A stretch of DNA of 59,186 bases from Candidatus Sabulitectum sp. (GTDB taxonomy: Bacteria; Fermentibacterota; Fermentibacteria; Fermentibacterales; JCC-6), in NCBI GenBank assembly GCA_023139045.1, contig JAGLOJ010000049.1:1-59186 (forward strand). Direction: 5' to 3'. A program made the position numbers and the translations under genes. Position 1 is the first letter of the stretch; every line of letters starts with the position of its first letter. The notes beneath the pieces are model-generated. The model was not told the DNA's origin. It did not search any database and was given only the letters and a program-made list of their open reading frames with translations. Below are positions 1-10,082 of the stretch, in pieces.

Positions 1-137
1 TCCAGCAAGGCACTGGTTTATGCGAACCAGTAACGCCGCTGGGGCTCTGGAGAGTAACTCGACCCTAACTGACAGGGGCGTCCCGAGCGATAGCACGAAG
101 AGCCAGCAGAATACGACAGCTATTGCTTGACAGAGTA
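1..137. repeat. Modular repeat, copy 1 (right part; left part lies outside the window)
   Basis: Shares three blocks with 29600-29709: the first 24 bases (TCCAGCAAGGCACTGG onward), the block AACCAGTAACGCCGCTGGGG onward, and the end GACAGCTATTGCTTGACAG followed by A/G and GTA. The copies differ by insertions: this one carries about 46 extra bases (about 55-100) with complementary ends CTCG/CGAG, and lacks a 21-base hairpin insert found in copy 2. It ends at 128-137 with TGACAGAGTA, matching the terminal inverted repeat of the 29500-29713 element except for one base. It is therefore read as the right end of a related MITE-like element whose left end is off the window. No coding capacity is seen. 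Confidence 0.75.
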
Positions 138-179
138 CTGATACGTTGGAACTTGGCAAGAACCACTTTAAGTGAATAC

Positions 180-420
180 CTCCTAAAGGTTGCTCTCCGT
201 AAGATGCATAGCAACCATTTCTGAGATATGATGGATTCAATCCCAGTTGAAGCTATCGAGAAAAGTGAGTTTGAGCTGTTGCAAAAAGCCCGTGAAGTCT
301 ACAATCCTGAAAGCGATACTCTGCTTTTTGATACCACCAATTTTTACATACATTGATTCCACGAATACACGGTGTGCCATATACCCATACAACTAACTCA
401 TACAAAGAGATAAACACGGC
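180..420 (+). pseudogene. Decayed IS1634/IS4-like transposase fragment
   Basis: Conceptual translation gives NHF-stop-DMMDSIPVEAIEKSE, then LLFDTTNFY, and after a +1 shift TYIDSTNTRCAI. The run DTTNFYTYID plus N-x-R resembles the segment around the first catalytic Asp in IS1634-type DDE transposases (family knowledge). A TGA at 222-224 stands where a Trp is expected, and there are at least two frame changes. The second and third catalytic residues are not visible. It lies outside the right end of the copy-1 repeat, so the two need not belong to the same element. The exact family is uncertain. Confidence 0.55.
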
Positions 421-423
421 AAT

Positions 424-588
424 ATGATCGCAGGAAGAAAGGCAGCTGGTAAAGAATTTTGTGTTGTGAAAAACATCCCGGAGAAACAACAACTTCTGGA
501 TGACCTTCGGGAATTTGCCGATGACACTCACTACAAAATACATTCCAGTGGTTACTGGAGTGTTTCCTGGAAAACCGGGAAGCTGTAG
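424..588 (+). CDS. Small ORF of unknown function (possibly debris)
   Basis: A 54-residue ORF beginning MIAGRKAAGKEF and ending SWKTGKL. It has no good Shine-Dalgarno sequence and sits right after the transposase remnant. It is hydrophilic with no membrane segment, and I recognise no family. It may be residual mobile-element sequence rather than a gene. Confidence 0.2.
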   Translation: MIAGRKAAGKEFCVVKNIPEKQQLLDDLREFADDTHYKIHSSGYWSVSWKTGKL

Positions 589-652
589 AAGTTTCTTTTG
601 TCACCTGCGGGGCTTGCTTTCACAACACGTTTCTGTTAGTAATCTTCTACAG
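583..652. repeat. Inverted repeat upstream of the UspA gene
   Basis: CTGTAGAAG (583-591) is exactly complementary to CTTCTACAG (644-652), with a 52-base spacer. The right arm ends about 20 bases before the GTG start of the UspA gene. It could be a regulatory site or a leftover end of the mobile debris to its left. No T-run follows, so it is not a typical terminator. Confidence 0.35.
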
Positions 653-672
653 TTTATGTGAGGGGAGATAGA

Positions 673-1629
673 GTGTTCGACCATATTCTCGTTCCTCTTG
701 ACGGCTCCAATCTTGCCGAATGTGTGCTGCCCCATGTAAGAATCATGGCTGAGGCCATGGGTTCGAAAATCACGCTTTTCCATTCCCTCGAACGTCCTGA
801 CCAGTCTACCGGTCTATATCCGGTTAGTCCCCTGGACTGGCACATGCGACGGGCAGAGGCCAAGCTCTACCTTGACAGAATCTCCGAAGAACTGAGCGAA
901 ACGCTTTCTGAAGTGAGTTGTGTTCTTGTTGAGGGATCCGCTGCCGAGAGCGTTATAGAATATGCTCACGGCAACGATGTCGACTTCATGATCCTTTCCA
1001 GCCATGGCAGAAGCGGACTCAGCGGTTGGAATATCAGCAGTGTTGTTCAGAAGATAGTACTGCGTTCCTACACCTCAATGCTGATTGTACGGGCTTACGG
1101 AGCACAGACCAACGTATCCGGCTACAGCAGAATCATGGTTGCTCTTGATTGTTCAAACCGGGCGGAGAGTGCCGTACCAATGGGTGTGATGCTTGCCTGT
1201 GCGCAAAATGCCGAGTTGCTTCTTGCTCATGTTCTGAAGGCTCCGGAAATGCCAAGAAGGCTGCCGCCTTCTGCGGAAGACATAAAACTCTCAGAACAGT
1301 TGATAGAGAGAAATCAGGCGGTGGCGGAAGAATACCTGAAGCAGTTAACCGCGCAGCTTGCTTCAGAGACTGTCTTGCCTGCCACAAGACTTACGGTGGG
1401 TAGAAATGTAGCCGCAACCCTTGAGAATATGGTAAAAAGCGAGGAAATTGAACTGGTCATCCTCAGTGCACACGGATACGAAGGCGATACGAGCTGGCCA
1501 TACGGCAGTGTTGCGGTAAGCTTCATTGCCTATGGTTCTACTCCTCTGCTGGTGATGCAGGACATACCCTTCAGCAGGGTAGCAAGGACAAGAGCTGAGA
1601 AGGCTGCGGGAGAGAGCTCCGGTCACTAA
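673..1629 (+). CDS. Tandem universal stress protein (two UspA domains)
   Basis: About 318 residues made of two UspA folds, roughly residues 1-145 and 150-305. Each begins with the typical beta-strand and Asp (DHILVPLDGS; SRIMVALDCS) and each has the nucleotide-loop region near its end (SSHGRSGLSGW; SAHGYEGDTSWPYGS). The first G of the usual G-x2-G-x9-G-S/T loop is Ser in both domains, and the first domain also has Ser at the last G, so ATP binding may be weak in domain 1. The protein is cytoplasmic. I place the start at GTG 673 because GAGGGGAGA (660-668) sits at proper distance before it; a GTG at 658 overlaps that ribosome site. The glucan synthase follows after 35 bases. Family role: stress-survival regulation; the ligand is unknown. 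Confidence 0.88.
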   Translation: MFDHILVPLDGSNLAECVLPHVRIMAEAMGSKITLFHSLERPDQSTGLYPVSPLDWHMRRAEAKLYLDRISEELSETLSEVSCVLVEGSAAESVIEYAHGNDVDFMILSSHGRSGLSGWNISSVVQKIVLRSYTSMLIVRAYGAQTNVSGYSRIMVALDCSNRAESAVPMGVMLACAQNAELLLAHVLKAPEMPRRLPPSAEDIKLSEQLIERNQAVAEEYLKQLTAQLASETVLPATRLTVGRNVAATLENMVKSEEIELVILSAHGYEGDTSWPYGSVAVSFIAYGSTPLLVMQDIPFSRVARTRAEKAAGESSGH

Positions 1630-1630
1630 C

Positions 1631-1663
1631 CCTCTCCCGGTGAGAGAAGGCAGGTGGGAGAGG
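1631..1663 (+). promoter_or_regulatory. Hairpin covering the ribosome binding site of the glucan synthase
   Basis: CCTCTCCC (1631-1638) pairs perfectly with GGGAGAGG (1656-1663), leaving a 17-base loop. The 3' arm is the only Shine-Dalgarno-like sequence for the ATG at 1665. In RNA this stem would hide the ribosome site, so it may limit translation of the 2781-residue protein. No T-run follows, so a simple terminator is unlikely. Confidence 0.45.
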
Positions 1664-1664
1664 A

Positions 1665-4600
1665 ATGCTTTCAGCTTCAATGGGGACACGGTGTCTGCGC
1701 CGTAAAAAAGTTTACAAGTTGCCCTCCACCCTCTGCGGGTTCGAAGGAACATTGAAATCCGCTTACCGTTTCTTTAGAAGCGAAACAGAAATAAACACCA
1801 GTGCATCAGAATGGCTTCAGGATAACTACTACATAGTTCAACGGGCAATCCGACAGATAAAAGAAGATCTTCCTTTCAAGTATTACAGACAACTGCCGCT
1901 CTTGACGACCTCATCATCATCATCTTCCTCATACTCCCGTGATCCAACAAGAATATTCTCTGTCTGCTTTGAGGTGACTGAACACCAGAAGGAACAGTTG
2001 AATATCCCGAAAGTTATTCGTTTTTTGAAGAAGTTTCAGAAAACAACACCTCTGACAACAGGGGAAGTCTGGGCAGTTCCATCCATGCTGCGGCTTTGTA
2101 TCCTCCTTGACCTTACAGAGGCATTGGAACGCATCCTCAAAGACGAAACATCGAACGAAGATATTTCATTCTTCATTCAGAATCTCCGCCTGTTTGATGA
2201 AGTGGACTGGAAGGAGTTTTTCGAGAAAGTCAGCCTTGTAGAGAGAATCCTCATGGAAGATCCTTCAGGAATTTACTCGAAGATGGACTTCGCCACCCGT
2301 GACAGCTACAGAAATGTTGTAGAGGATGCTTCCAGATGTACCGGGATTCCTGAAACTGAGATTGCCTTAAAAGCTGTTGAACTTGCCGGAAAAGGCTCCG
2401 GTGACCAGCGTTCTTCGCATGTCGGTTTCTTCTTTCGAACTCCTGAAGGTCGCGCTCTTCTAAGATCGGCAGTGGGATGTACCCGCAGGAGATTCTTCAT
2501 TTCTCCGCACCTGAAACTTGTTTTCTATCTTGGAGGAATTGCTCTTCTCGCTATTCTTGGTTTGTGTCTGCTTGCCTGGTATGCGCTGGGCAGCGGAGCA
2601 GACACAATCGGTATACTGGCTGTTATTCTTTTCTCCACTCTTCCAGTGTCTGCAGTCAGTGTAGATATTGTCAATGAAATCATTCTGCGTTCCATACCCC
2701 CGAACCAACTGCCCAGAATGGATTTTGCAAGGGGGATTCCTCAGGAATGCAAGACTATTGTGGTAATCCCCACACTCTTCGGGAATACAGAAGAAGTGAG
2801 GGTTCTGGTGAAACAGCTGGAACAGCACTATCTGGGAAATCCTGATAAAAATCTTGTATTCGCCCTGCTCTCGGATTACACGGATGCTCCCTCAGAGAAG
2901 ATGCCTGATGACATCAACCTGCTTGATGATGCTCTGAGGGGGATAGAAAATCTGAACACAAAATACAAACGCAGGTCAGAAGATATTTTTCACATTTTTC
3001 ACAGGAAAAGACTCTGGAACCAGGCAGAGAACTGCTGGATGGGTTTGGAAAGAAAAAGGGGCAAGCTGATGGAATTCAACAGATTGCTCCTGAAAATGGG
3101 AAAAACTTCATACACAACAGGGGAAGTTCCGGCGAACATACGCTATGTCATCACACTGGACAGTGATACGACACTACCTTCCGGGTCGGCAGCAAGACTG
3201 GTAGCCACAATGGCTCACCCGCTGAATCAATTCGGCAAGAACTGTGGATACTCGGTTCTTCAACCCAGGGTACTTCCGGCATCAGGAGGGCAGGAGCGTT
3301 CCGTTTTTTCGAAGGTGTTCCCGGGAGACTTCACTGTGGATCTCTATTCAAATGCGGTATCTGATGTTTACCAGGATCTTTTCGGTGAGGGCAGCTATGT
3401 GGGAAAAGGAATCTACGACCCGGTAGCATTTGAAGGCAGCCTGAGAGGGAAAGTACCGCAGAATTCGCTCCTCAGTCATGATCTGTTTGAGGGCATGCAG
3501 GGCAGGGCGGGGCTGGTGAGTGATACAGTGTTCTACGAGGACTTCCCGCCAAACTACATTGCATGGATTCATCGTCTGCACAGGTGGGTGAGGGGAGACT
3601 GGCAGCTCCTTCCCTGGCTTGGACGGAAGGTTCCGGAAGCTTCGGGAGGAAAGATAAACAACAACTTCTCCACTCTTGATAAATGGAAGATTCTGGACAA
3701 CATGAGAAGGAGTCTTTCGGAACCTGCACTGCTGATTCTTCTGGTGTCCGGATGGCTATATCTGCCTGGATCTCCTGTTCTCTGGACCACTGTCACCCTG
3801 CTGATTTTGTTCAGGTGTCCGTTGATGGAATCCTTTCGAAAGTCTCTTCGCTGGCCTGGAAGATCTACCGGACAATATTGGCTCAGAGCACTTTTGGGGC
3901 TGGTATTCCTTCCATACGAAACGGTCATGAAGCTGCATGCAGTTGCAGTAACTCTGTTCAGACTGACAATCACCAGGAAAAATCTTCTGGAATGGACAGC
4001 AGCAGCAAACACCTCAAGAATATTTGGCTGTGTCACAAAACGAAGCCAGTCCTGGGAACACATGTATGCTATACTCATAATCGTCCCTCTGCTGGTGACT
4101 CTGCTTCTGCTTACCGGTTCAAAAGGAATTTACCCGGCAATACCATTTCTTCTTTTATGGCTTGTATCCCCGGAAGTTGAACATGCTTTCAGCCGCACCC
4201 CACGCCCGGGGAAACCGGAGCTGGGGGAAAATGAAAATGCGAAGCTGCGAAAAATTGCAGTGAGAACATGGAATTTCTTCGATACTTTTGTGGGCCCTGA
4301 AGACCACTGGCTGCCGCCGGATCATTATCAGGAAGACCCGCTTGCAAGAGTAGCTCACAGAACTTCCCCCACCAACATCGGACTGTACCTCCTGACGGTT
4401 CTTTCCGCCAAGGATATGGGATACATCGGACTGCAGGAGTTCATGCGTCGAATTTCGGATACCCTCTACGGAATGAAGAAACTGGAAAGGTACCGGGGAC
4501 ATCTGCTTAACTGGTATGACACCCGCACTTTGAAACCCCTGCCGCCCAAGTATGTATCCACCGTAGACAGCGGTAATCTGTCCGCTTGTCTTCTTGCTCT

Positions 4601-7600
4601 GGCATGTGGATGCCGTGAGATGAGTGCTTGCCCTCTGATAAATCGAGAGAGGTGGCTGGGCTTTTTAGACACTCTTGATGTTCTGCTGGATATAACAGAG
4701 GCGATGAAAACTGATACAACAGAACTGGATGCGAACCTGAAAGCCATGAAAGAGCGAGTTCAGCACGACATGGACGATCATGATCTCTGTCTGAATCTGC
4801 TGGTCGATCTGTGCAAAAGGGAGTTATCCTCAATAGATGCATTGCTCCTTGACGTTGTGAACAGAAGCATGGAAAGCGGCTCGGTGGAAGCAATAGGAGA
4901 CCTTCGAACCTGGTCTGGGAGAATGCGTATTCATCTGTCTGAAATGATGAGAGAAGTAGGAGATTATTACCCATGGAAGTTTCATACCTCCCGTCCCCCG
5001 GTTATTTTTTCGTCGGGTAACTCGTCTGAGACTGTTGCAAATGCCTGGCAGTTGCTGCTTGAGTCACTGCCAATATGCCCGTCCCCGGATGAAATGAAAA
5101 TAACTGCGGTAAGGGCAGGGCAGCATCTGACCACTCTCTCTGCCGCCCTGAGGGATCTTCCTCCATCCGATGAAACCCTTGATGCTGCAGAGTGGTGCGG
5201 TAAACTCCACAGACTGCTCGAAGAGAGTATACGCGCCTCAACAGAGACAGAAGAGGATCTGAAGAAGCTGGAATTACAGATAAGATCAGAGTTTCAGAAG
5301 ATGGGATACGGTTTTCTGTACAACAGGAAGCGAAAGGTATTCCATATTGGCTTCAACACAGAATCGGAGCATCTCGACCGGAACTACTACGACCTTCTCG
5401 CCTCTGAGGCCAGGCTGGCCAGTTTGATCGCTATTGCCCGGGGGGATGTTCCGGGAGATCACTGGATTCACTTGTCGAGACCGCTCACAGTGGTATCGGG
5501 AGCGATGGGGCTTCTCTCCTGGAGCGGAACCATGTTTGAGTACCTGATGCCCATGCTTGTAACCGGAAATCGAACCGGCACTCTTCTGGGTCAGAGCTGC
5601 TTCACCGCTGTTAAGCATCAGATCAACTACGGTAACAAATCGGGATATCCATGGGGAATATCGGAATCAGGCTACTACAAATTTGATCCGGGCAATCAAT
5701 ACCAGTACAGGGCATTCGGTGTACCCGGTCTGGGATACAAGAGAGGGCTGGAGATTGATTCTGTAGTAACACCCTATGCTTCACTGCTTGCTATTTCACT
5801 TGCACCCGACGCAGTTATGCAGAATATTGAGAAAATGACAGCCATGGGAATGATGGGCAGATACGGTTTCTTCGAAGCTGTAGACTTCACTTCACAAAGA
5901 CTTCCGGCAGGCAGAGAATTCATGATCATTCGCTCCTATATGGCGCACCATCAAGGCATGATAATGCTCTCGATTGCAAATTTCATCTGCAGGGAAACGA
6001 TGGAAAAGAGATTCTTTTCAGAGCCAATTATGATGGTGGTCAAGTTGCTTCTTGATGAGCAGATACCGGTTAATCCTTCAATTGTGTACTCACGCCCTGA
6101 ACCTGGAACCCAACGTACCGAAAGGAAACAGAATGCAGATCTGCTTCCCTGGTCAGTTTCGGGGGATTTTCCGGTACCTCGGGTTCATTTCCTTTCCAAT
6201 GGCAGTTACGGTGAACTGATTACCGATTCAGGAGGAGGATTCAGTAACTGGAAAGGACTGGACCTGACACGGTGGCGGGCTGATACCACTCTGGACAACC
6301 GGGGAACCTGGATCTATCTGAAAGATATGGATTCAGGCAACCTGTGGTCACCGACCAGGAGACCGGCAGGAGCTGATTTGCCCGACAGCCGGATTCATTT
6401 CCTGCCCCACAAGGTTGAATTTGCCAGCAGGAATTACGAGATATCCACACGCATGGAAATTATCGTTGATCCTGAGGAGGATGCAGGAATTCGGCGCATC
6501 GAGATAGTCAACAACAGCTCCAGACAGAGAAAGTTGTTCATTTGCAGCTACTCCGAGGTTATGCTGGCCCCCCGAAGTGATGACATCAGGCATCCGGCCT
6601 TCAACAAACTCTTCGTAATAAGTAAATTCATCAAAAAGATCGGAGTACTGCGGTTTCACAGAAGAAGACGGAAAGCTGATGAAAAGGATGTTTTTCTGGG
6701 ACACATGATTTCAGGATCAGCGAAAATATCTTTGAACTATGAAACTGATAGAATGAAGTTTCTTGGCCGAGGAGCAACAACAAACTCTCCGGGAGCTCTT
6801 TCGGGAACAATTCCTGAACTTTCCCGCACTACAGGAGAGACTCTTGACCCTGTCATGTGTCTGGGAACTGAATTGGAGCTTCCTCCTGAGGGCAGCACTA
6901 CAGTGTATTTCGTAACTTTCTGCGCCAGTGATAAAGCAGCCATTGAGCGTCTTGCTGAAAGATACAGTGATTTGGATATTCTGGAATCAGCATTTGCCGG
7001 AGCTGAGATTTTCAGCAGGAGAGAGCTGGCAACTCGTGAGATAACCTGCCTTGATCTTGAGAGAACACAACCGGTTCTATCCTCGCTCTTCTACCCCTCA
7101 GCGGCATTGAGAGCTGATCCGCAGATACTTGAGGCAAATACTCTGGGGCAGAGGGAGCTGTGGCGTTTCGGTATCTCCGGTGATAATCCCATTCTTCTTG
7201 TTTCGATCGAACCCGATGAAAGCATAAATCTGCTAACTGAGCTGCTTCGAGTTCACTCCTTCTGGAAAAAGAGAGGTCTGCTTACAGATCTTGTAATTCT
7301 TAATGGTGAGGAATCCGGATACGAACTTGATCTCCAGGGAAAGCTGAACAGACTCCTGAGAAGAACCGGGGCAGATAAATTCCTGAACAGAACGGGAGGA
7401 GTGTTCCTCATTAGAACAGATCAAGTCAGTGAGAGTGAGCTTATTCTTCTTAAAACCTGGGCTAGAGTGTTTCTCAACTGCGGATCAGAACTTGAAATGC
7501 AGATGCTCGAACTTGCCGGGAGACCCGTAAGACTGCCGAAGTTTGTTCCAGTACAGTCAAAAACTGATGAATCGGCACCAACTTTGAAAAAACCTGAAGA

Positions 7601-10010
7601 ACTTCTTTTCTTTAACGGTTCCGGTGGTTTCTCACCGGATGGCAGAGAGTACTTCATTTTTCTTGAAAAAGACGAATGGACTCCTTCTCCCTGGATCAAT
7701 GTGATATCGAATCCCTCTGTGGGATTCATTGCTTCCGAATCTGGACTGGGCTGCAGCTGGGCAGTTAACAGTGGTGAGAATCGCCTGAGTCCCTGGAACA
7801 ATGATCCTGTTGCCAATACTCCGGGAGAAGCGGTCTACCTGAGAGATGAAGAAACGGGTGATTTCTGGTCTCCATCTCCTTTGCCGGTCAGGGAAAGGGA
7901 ACCGTATCTGATTACACACGGAGCGGGCTACACATCATGGGAACACAACAGTCACGGTCTTGTTCAGAAGATGATCGCATATGTTTTACCCGAAAATCCA
8001 CTGAAAGCAGTCAATGTATTTCTTCAAAATTCAGGAAGACGGAACAGAAGAATCAGCATCACCTTCTACATAGAGCCTGTTCTTGGTACGCATAGAGAGC
8101 AGACACAAGAATTTATAGTTTCCGAGTTTAATGCTCAGACCAACGCCATACTGGCGTGCAACACAACAGGCGTACAGCCTCCGGCCGGTGTGTTCTTTCT
8201 TGCCTCAAGCAGAACACTGAATGGATTAACCACCGACAGAACAGAATTTCTGGGGCGATCAGGAAGTTACGACAGCCCTGCCGCCCTGTTTCGTACCAGT
8301 CTCTCTGGAACCATTCGCACCGGACTTGATCCATGCATGGCCATGCAGGTAATCATCTGGATAGGTCCCGGAGAAAAGAAGGGGGTGACTTTCCTGCTTG
8401 GACAGGGGGGGAGCAGGGAAGAGGCTCTTGATCTCATCCGGGACAACATGGTTGGAATGCAGGACGGTTCTGTTCTGAACCGTATACCTGAAGTATGGGA
8501 TAATCTTCTTAAAAGCATCACAGTTGATACACCGGACGCCGGAATGAACATCATTCTCAATCGGTGGCTGCTCTATCAGACACTATCGTGCAGAATATGG
8601 GGCAGGTCAGCTCTGTACCAGTCCAGCGGGGCATTCGGTTTCCGGGATCAGCTTCAGGACTGTATGGCTCTCTGCAATGCTGCTCCGGAAATCCTGAGAA
8701 AGCACATTCTCGAATCCGCTTCAATGCAGTTTCCCGAGGGAGATGTACTTCACTGGTGGCATCCTCCAGGATCTGTCGGTGTAAGAACAAGATGCTCAGA
8801 TGATCTTCTCTGGCTTCCATATGCAACCTCCCTTTATGTTGAGAAGACAGGAGACAAATCCATTCTATCCGAAGTAATACCTTTCCTTTCTGGAAATCCT
8901 CTTGAAGATGATGAAGTGGAAAGATATGCTGAATACATCCCCTCTGACAAAAAAGCTGCGCTTCATGAGCATTGCCTACGAGCACTGGAAAAGGGGAACA
9001 CCAGTGGTTCTCACGGACTTCCGCTGATGGGTTCACATGACTGGAATGATGGGATGAACAGAGTAGGAATAGAGGGCAGGGGCGAGAGTGTGTGGCTTGG
9101 CTGGTTTTTATACAGCACCCTGATCAAATATTCCCGTATTTGTTTGCTGTTATCTGATTTACACAATTTCGACAACTGCATTAACCGAGCAGAGTCACTG
9201 AAACATGCCCTTAACGGGAACACCTGGGATGGTGAGTGGTACCTGAGAGGTTTTTATGATGATGGCTCTCCACTGGGTTCCTCATTGAGTGATGAATGCA
9301 GAATTGATTCAATCGCCCAGTCATGGGCTGTTCTTTCCGGAGCCGGAGAGCAGGAAAAAACAGAAATTGCAATGAACTCCGTTCTGAGACATCTGGTTGA
9401 TTCCGAAAACAGTCTGCTTCTTCTGCTGACCCCACCCTTCGACAAGTCAGATCATGATCCAGGCTATATAAAGGGATATCCTCCGGGAATCAGAGAGAAC
9501 GGCGGACAATACACCCATGCTGCAACCTGGGTTGCCTGGGCATTCGCAAAGCAGGGCAGGGGAGATATTGCAGAATCACTTTTCAGACTGTTGAATCCCA
9601 TATATCACAGTGATTCTTCGAGAAAGCGGGATATCTATCGTGTAGAACCGTATGCGGTTGCTGCCGATGTATACAGTGCAGCCGAACACAAGGGGCAGGG
9701 TGGCTGGACCTGGTATACCGGAGCTGCCGGGTGGCTCTACCGTCTGGGAATTGAAGCAATACTTGGAATAACAACACTGGGGAACAATCTAATAATAAAT
9801 CCATGTATTCCCGCCAGTTGGACTGGATTCGGTGCAGTCCTCAAAAGGGGAGATATAACATTCCGGATTACGGTCACCAATCCAGAGGGTGTTTCCAGCG
9901 GAGTAGCATCAGTAACTCTGGACGGAAATCAAGTGGAATCAGGATTGATTCCCCTGAATACAGAGGGGCCGGAACATCTGGTAACTGTAGTTATGGGTAC
10001 TGGTCTGTGA
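1665..10010 (+). CDS. ndvB: Cyclic beta-1,2-glucan synthase-like protein (NdvB/Cgs, GT84-GH94)
   Basis: At 2781 residues it is close to the full length of Brucella Cgs and Rhizobium NdvB. The N-terminal region has the family's WLQDNYYIVQRAIRQIKED helix. Membrane helices at about 285-335 precede a glycosyltransferase domain with VVIPTLFGN, the metal/UDP motif DSD (about residue 500) and HRWVRGDWQ (about 640, QxxRW-like). More membrane helices follow (about 685-870). A glycoamylase-like PF10091 domain lies at about 1275-1445, two sugar-phosphorylase-type beta-sandwich repeats at about 1510 and 2000, and a GH94-like (alpha/alpha)6 domain with DWNDGMN (about 2459) at the C-terminus. By family it uses UDP-glucose at the inner membrane to build and cyclise beta-1,2-glucan, with the phosphorylase domain setting chain length. 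A Ser-rich run (about residues 85-93) is low complexity. No export gene (ndvA) is seen nearby. Confidence 0.9.
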   Translation: MLSASMGTRCLRRKKVYKLPSTLCGFEGTLKSAYRFFRSETEINTSASEWLQDNYYIVQRAIRQIKEDLPFKYYRQLPLLTTSSSSSSSYSRDPTRIFSVCFEVTEHQKEQLNIPKVIRFLKKFQKTTPLTTGEVWAVPSMLRLCILLDLTEALERILKDETSNEDISFFIQNLRLFDEVDWKEFFEKVSLVERILMEDPSGIYSKMDFATRDSYRNVVEDASRCTGIPETEIALKAVELAGKGSGDQRSSHVGFFFRTPEGRALLRSAVGCTRRRFFISPHLKLVFYLGGIALLAILGLCLLAWYALGSGADTIGILAVILFSTLPVSAVSVDIVNEIILRSIPPNQLPRMDFARGIPQECKTIVVIPTLFGNTEEVRVLVKQLEQHYLGNPDKNLVFALLSDYTDAPSEKMPDDINLLDDALRGIENLNTKYKRRSEDIFHIFHRKRLWNQAENCWMGLERKRGKLMEFNRLLLKMGKTSYTTGEVPANIRYVITLDSDTTLPSGSAARLVATMAHPLNQFGKNCGYSVLQPRVLPASGGQERSVFSKVFPGDFTVDLYSNAVSDVYQDLFGEGSYVGKGIYDPVAFEGSLRGKVPQNSLLSHDLFEGMQGRAGLVSDTVFYEDFPPNYIAWIHRLHRWVRGDWQLLPWLGRKVPEASGGKINNNFSTLDKWKILDNMRRSLSEPALLILLVSGWLYLPGSPVLWTTVTLLILFRCPLMESFRKSLRWPGRSTGQYWLRALLGLVFLPYETVMKLHAVAVTLFRLTITRKNLLEWTAAANTSRIFGCVTKRSQSWEHMYAILIIVPLLVTLLLLTGSKGIYPAIPFLLLWLVSPEVEHAFSRTPRPGKPELGENENAKLRKIAVRTWNFFDTFVGPEDHWLPPDHYQEDPLARVAHRTSPTNIGLYLLTVLSAKDMGYIGLQEFMRRISDTLYGMKKLERYRGHLLNWYDTRTLKPLPPKYVSTVDSGNLSACLLALACGCREMSACPLINRERWLGFLDTLDVLLDITEAMKTDTTELDANLKAMKERVQHDMDDHDLCLNLLVDLCKRELSSIDALLLDVVNRSMESGSVEAIGDLRTWSGRMRIHLSEMMREVGDYYPWKFHTSRPPVIFSSGNSSETVANAWQLLLESLPICPSPDEMKITAVRAGQHLTTLSAALRDLPPSDETLDAAEWCGKLHRLLEESIRASTETEEDLKKLELQIRSEFQKMGYGFLYNRKRKVFHIGFNTESEHLDRNYYDLLASEARLASLIAIARGDVPGDHWIHLSRPLTVVSGAMGLLSWSGTMFEYLMPMLVTGNRTGTLLGQSCFTAVKHQINYGNKSGYPWGISESGYYKFDPGNQYQYRAFGVPGLGYKRGLEIDSVVTPYASLLAISLAPDAVMQNIEKMTAMGMMGRYGFFEAVDFTSQRLPAGREFMIIRSYMAHHQGMIMLSIANFICRETMEKRFFSEPIMMVVKLLLDEQIPVNPSIVYSRPEPGTQRTERKQNADLLPWSVSGDFPVPRVHFLSNGSYGELITDSGGGFSNWKGLDLTRWRADTTLDNRGTWIYLKDMDSGNLWSPTRRPAGADLPDSRIHFLPHKVEFASRNYEISTRMEIIVDPEEDAGIRRIEIVNNSSRQRKLFICSYSEVMLAPRSDDIRHPAFNKLFVISKFIKKIGVLRFHRRRRKADEKDVFLGHMISGSAKISLNYETDRMKFLGRGATTNSPGALSGTIPELSRTTGETLDPVMCLGTELELPPEGSTTVYFVTFCASDKAAIERLAERYSDLDILESAFAGAEIFSRRELATREITCLDLERTQPVLSSLFYPSAALRADPQILEANTLGQRELWRFGISGDNPILLVSIEPDESINLLTELLRVHSFWKKRGLLTDLVILNGEESGYELDLQGKLNRLLRRTGADKFLNRTGGVFLIRTDQVSESELILLKTWARVFLNCGSELEMQMLELAGRPVRLPKFVPVQSKTDESAPTLKKPEELLFFNGSGGFSPDGREYFIFLEKDEWTPSPWINVISNPSVGFIASESGLGCSWAVNSGENRLSPWNNDPVANTPGEAVYLRDEETGDFWSPSPLPVREREPYLITHGAGYTSWEHNSHGLVQKMIAYVLPENPLKAVNVFLQNSGRRNRRISITFYIEPVLGTHREQTQEFIVSEFNAQTNAILACNTTGVQPPAGVFFLASSRTLNGLTTDRTEFLGRSGSYDSPAALFRTSLSGTIRTGLDPCMAMQVIIWIGPGEKKGVTFLLGQGGSREEALDLIRDNMVGMQDGSVLNRIPEVWDNLLKSITVDTPDAGMNIILNRWLLYQTLSCRIWGRSALYQSSGAFGFRDQLQDCMALCNAAPEILRKHILESASMQFPEGDVLHWWHPPGSVGVRTRCSDDLLWLPYATSLYVEKTGDKSILSEVIPFLSGNPLEDDEVERYAEYIPSDKKAALHEHCLRALEKGNTSGSHGLPLMGSHDWNDGMNRVGIEGRGESVWLGWFLYSTLIKYSRICLLLSDLHNFDNCINRAESLKHALNGNTWDGEWYLRGFYDDGSPLGSSLSDECRIDSIAQSWAVLSGAGEQEKTEIAMNSVLRHLVDSENSLLLLLTPPFDKSDHDPGYIKGYPPGIRENGGQYTHAATWVAWAFAKQGRGDIAESLFRLLNPIYHSDSSRKRDIYRVEPYAVAADVYSAAEHKGQGGWTWYTGAAGWLYRLGIEAILGITTLGNNLIINPCIPASWTGFGAVLKRGDITFRITVTNPEGVSSGVASVTLDGNQVESGLIPLNTEGPEHLVTVVMGTGL

Positions 10011-10082
10011 GCAGATACAATTGTATTCTTCCCTGACATGGAAATCACTTACAGAGTGACTCGATTATGAAAGAGTAAAGAG

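Noticed and set aside
180-420. The transposase remnant as the source of the neighbouring MITE-like repeat
   Set aside because: It lies outside the repeat's terminal inverted repeat, so linkage is not shown; kept as separate features.
3472-4078. Several minus-strand ORFs of 85-169 residues inside the glucan synthase
   Set aside because: They are shadows of a well-supported coding frame; no start signals or recognisable domains.
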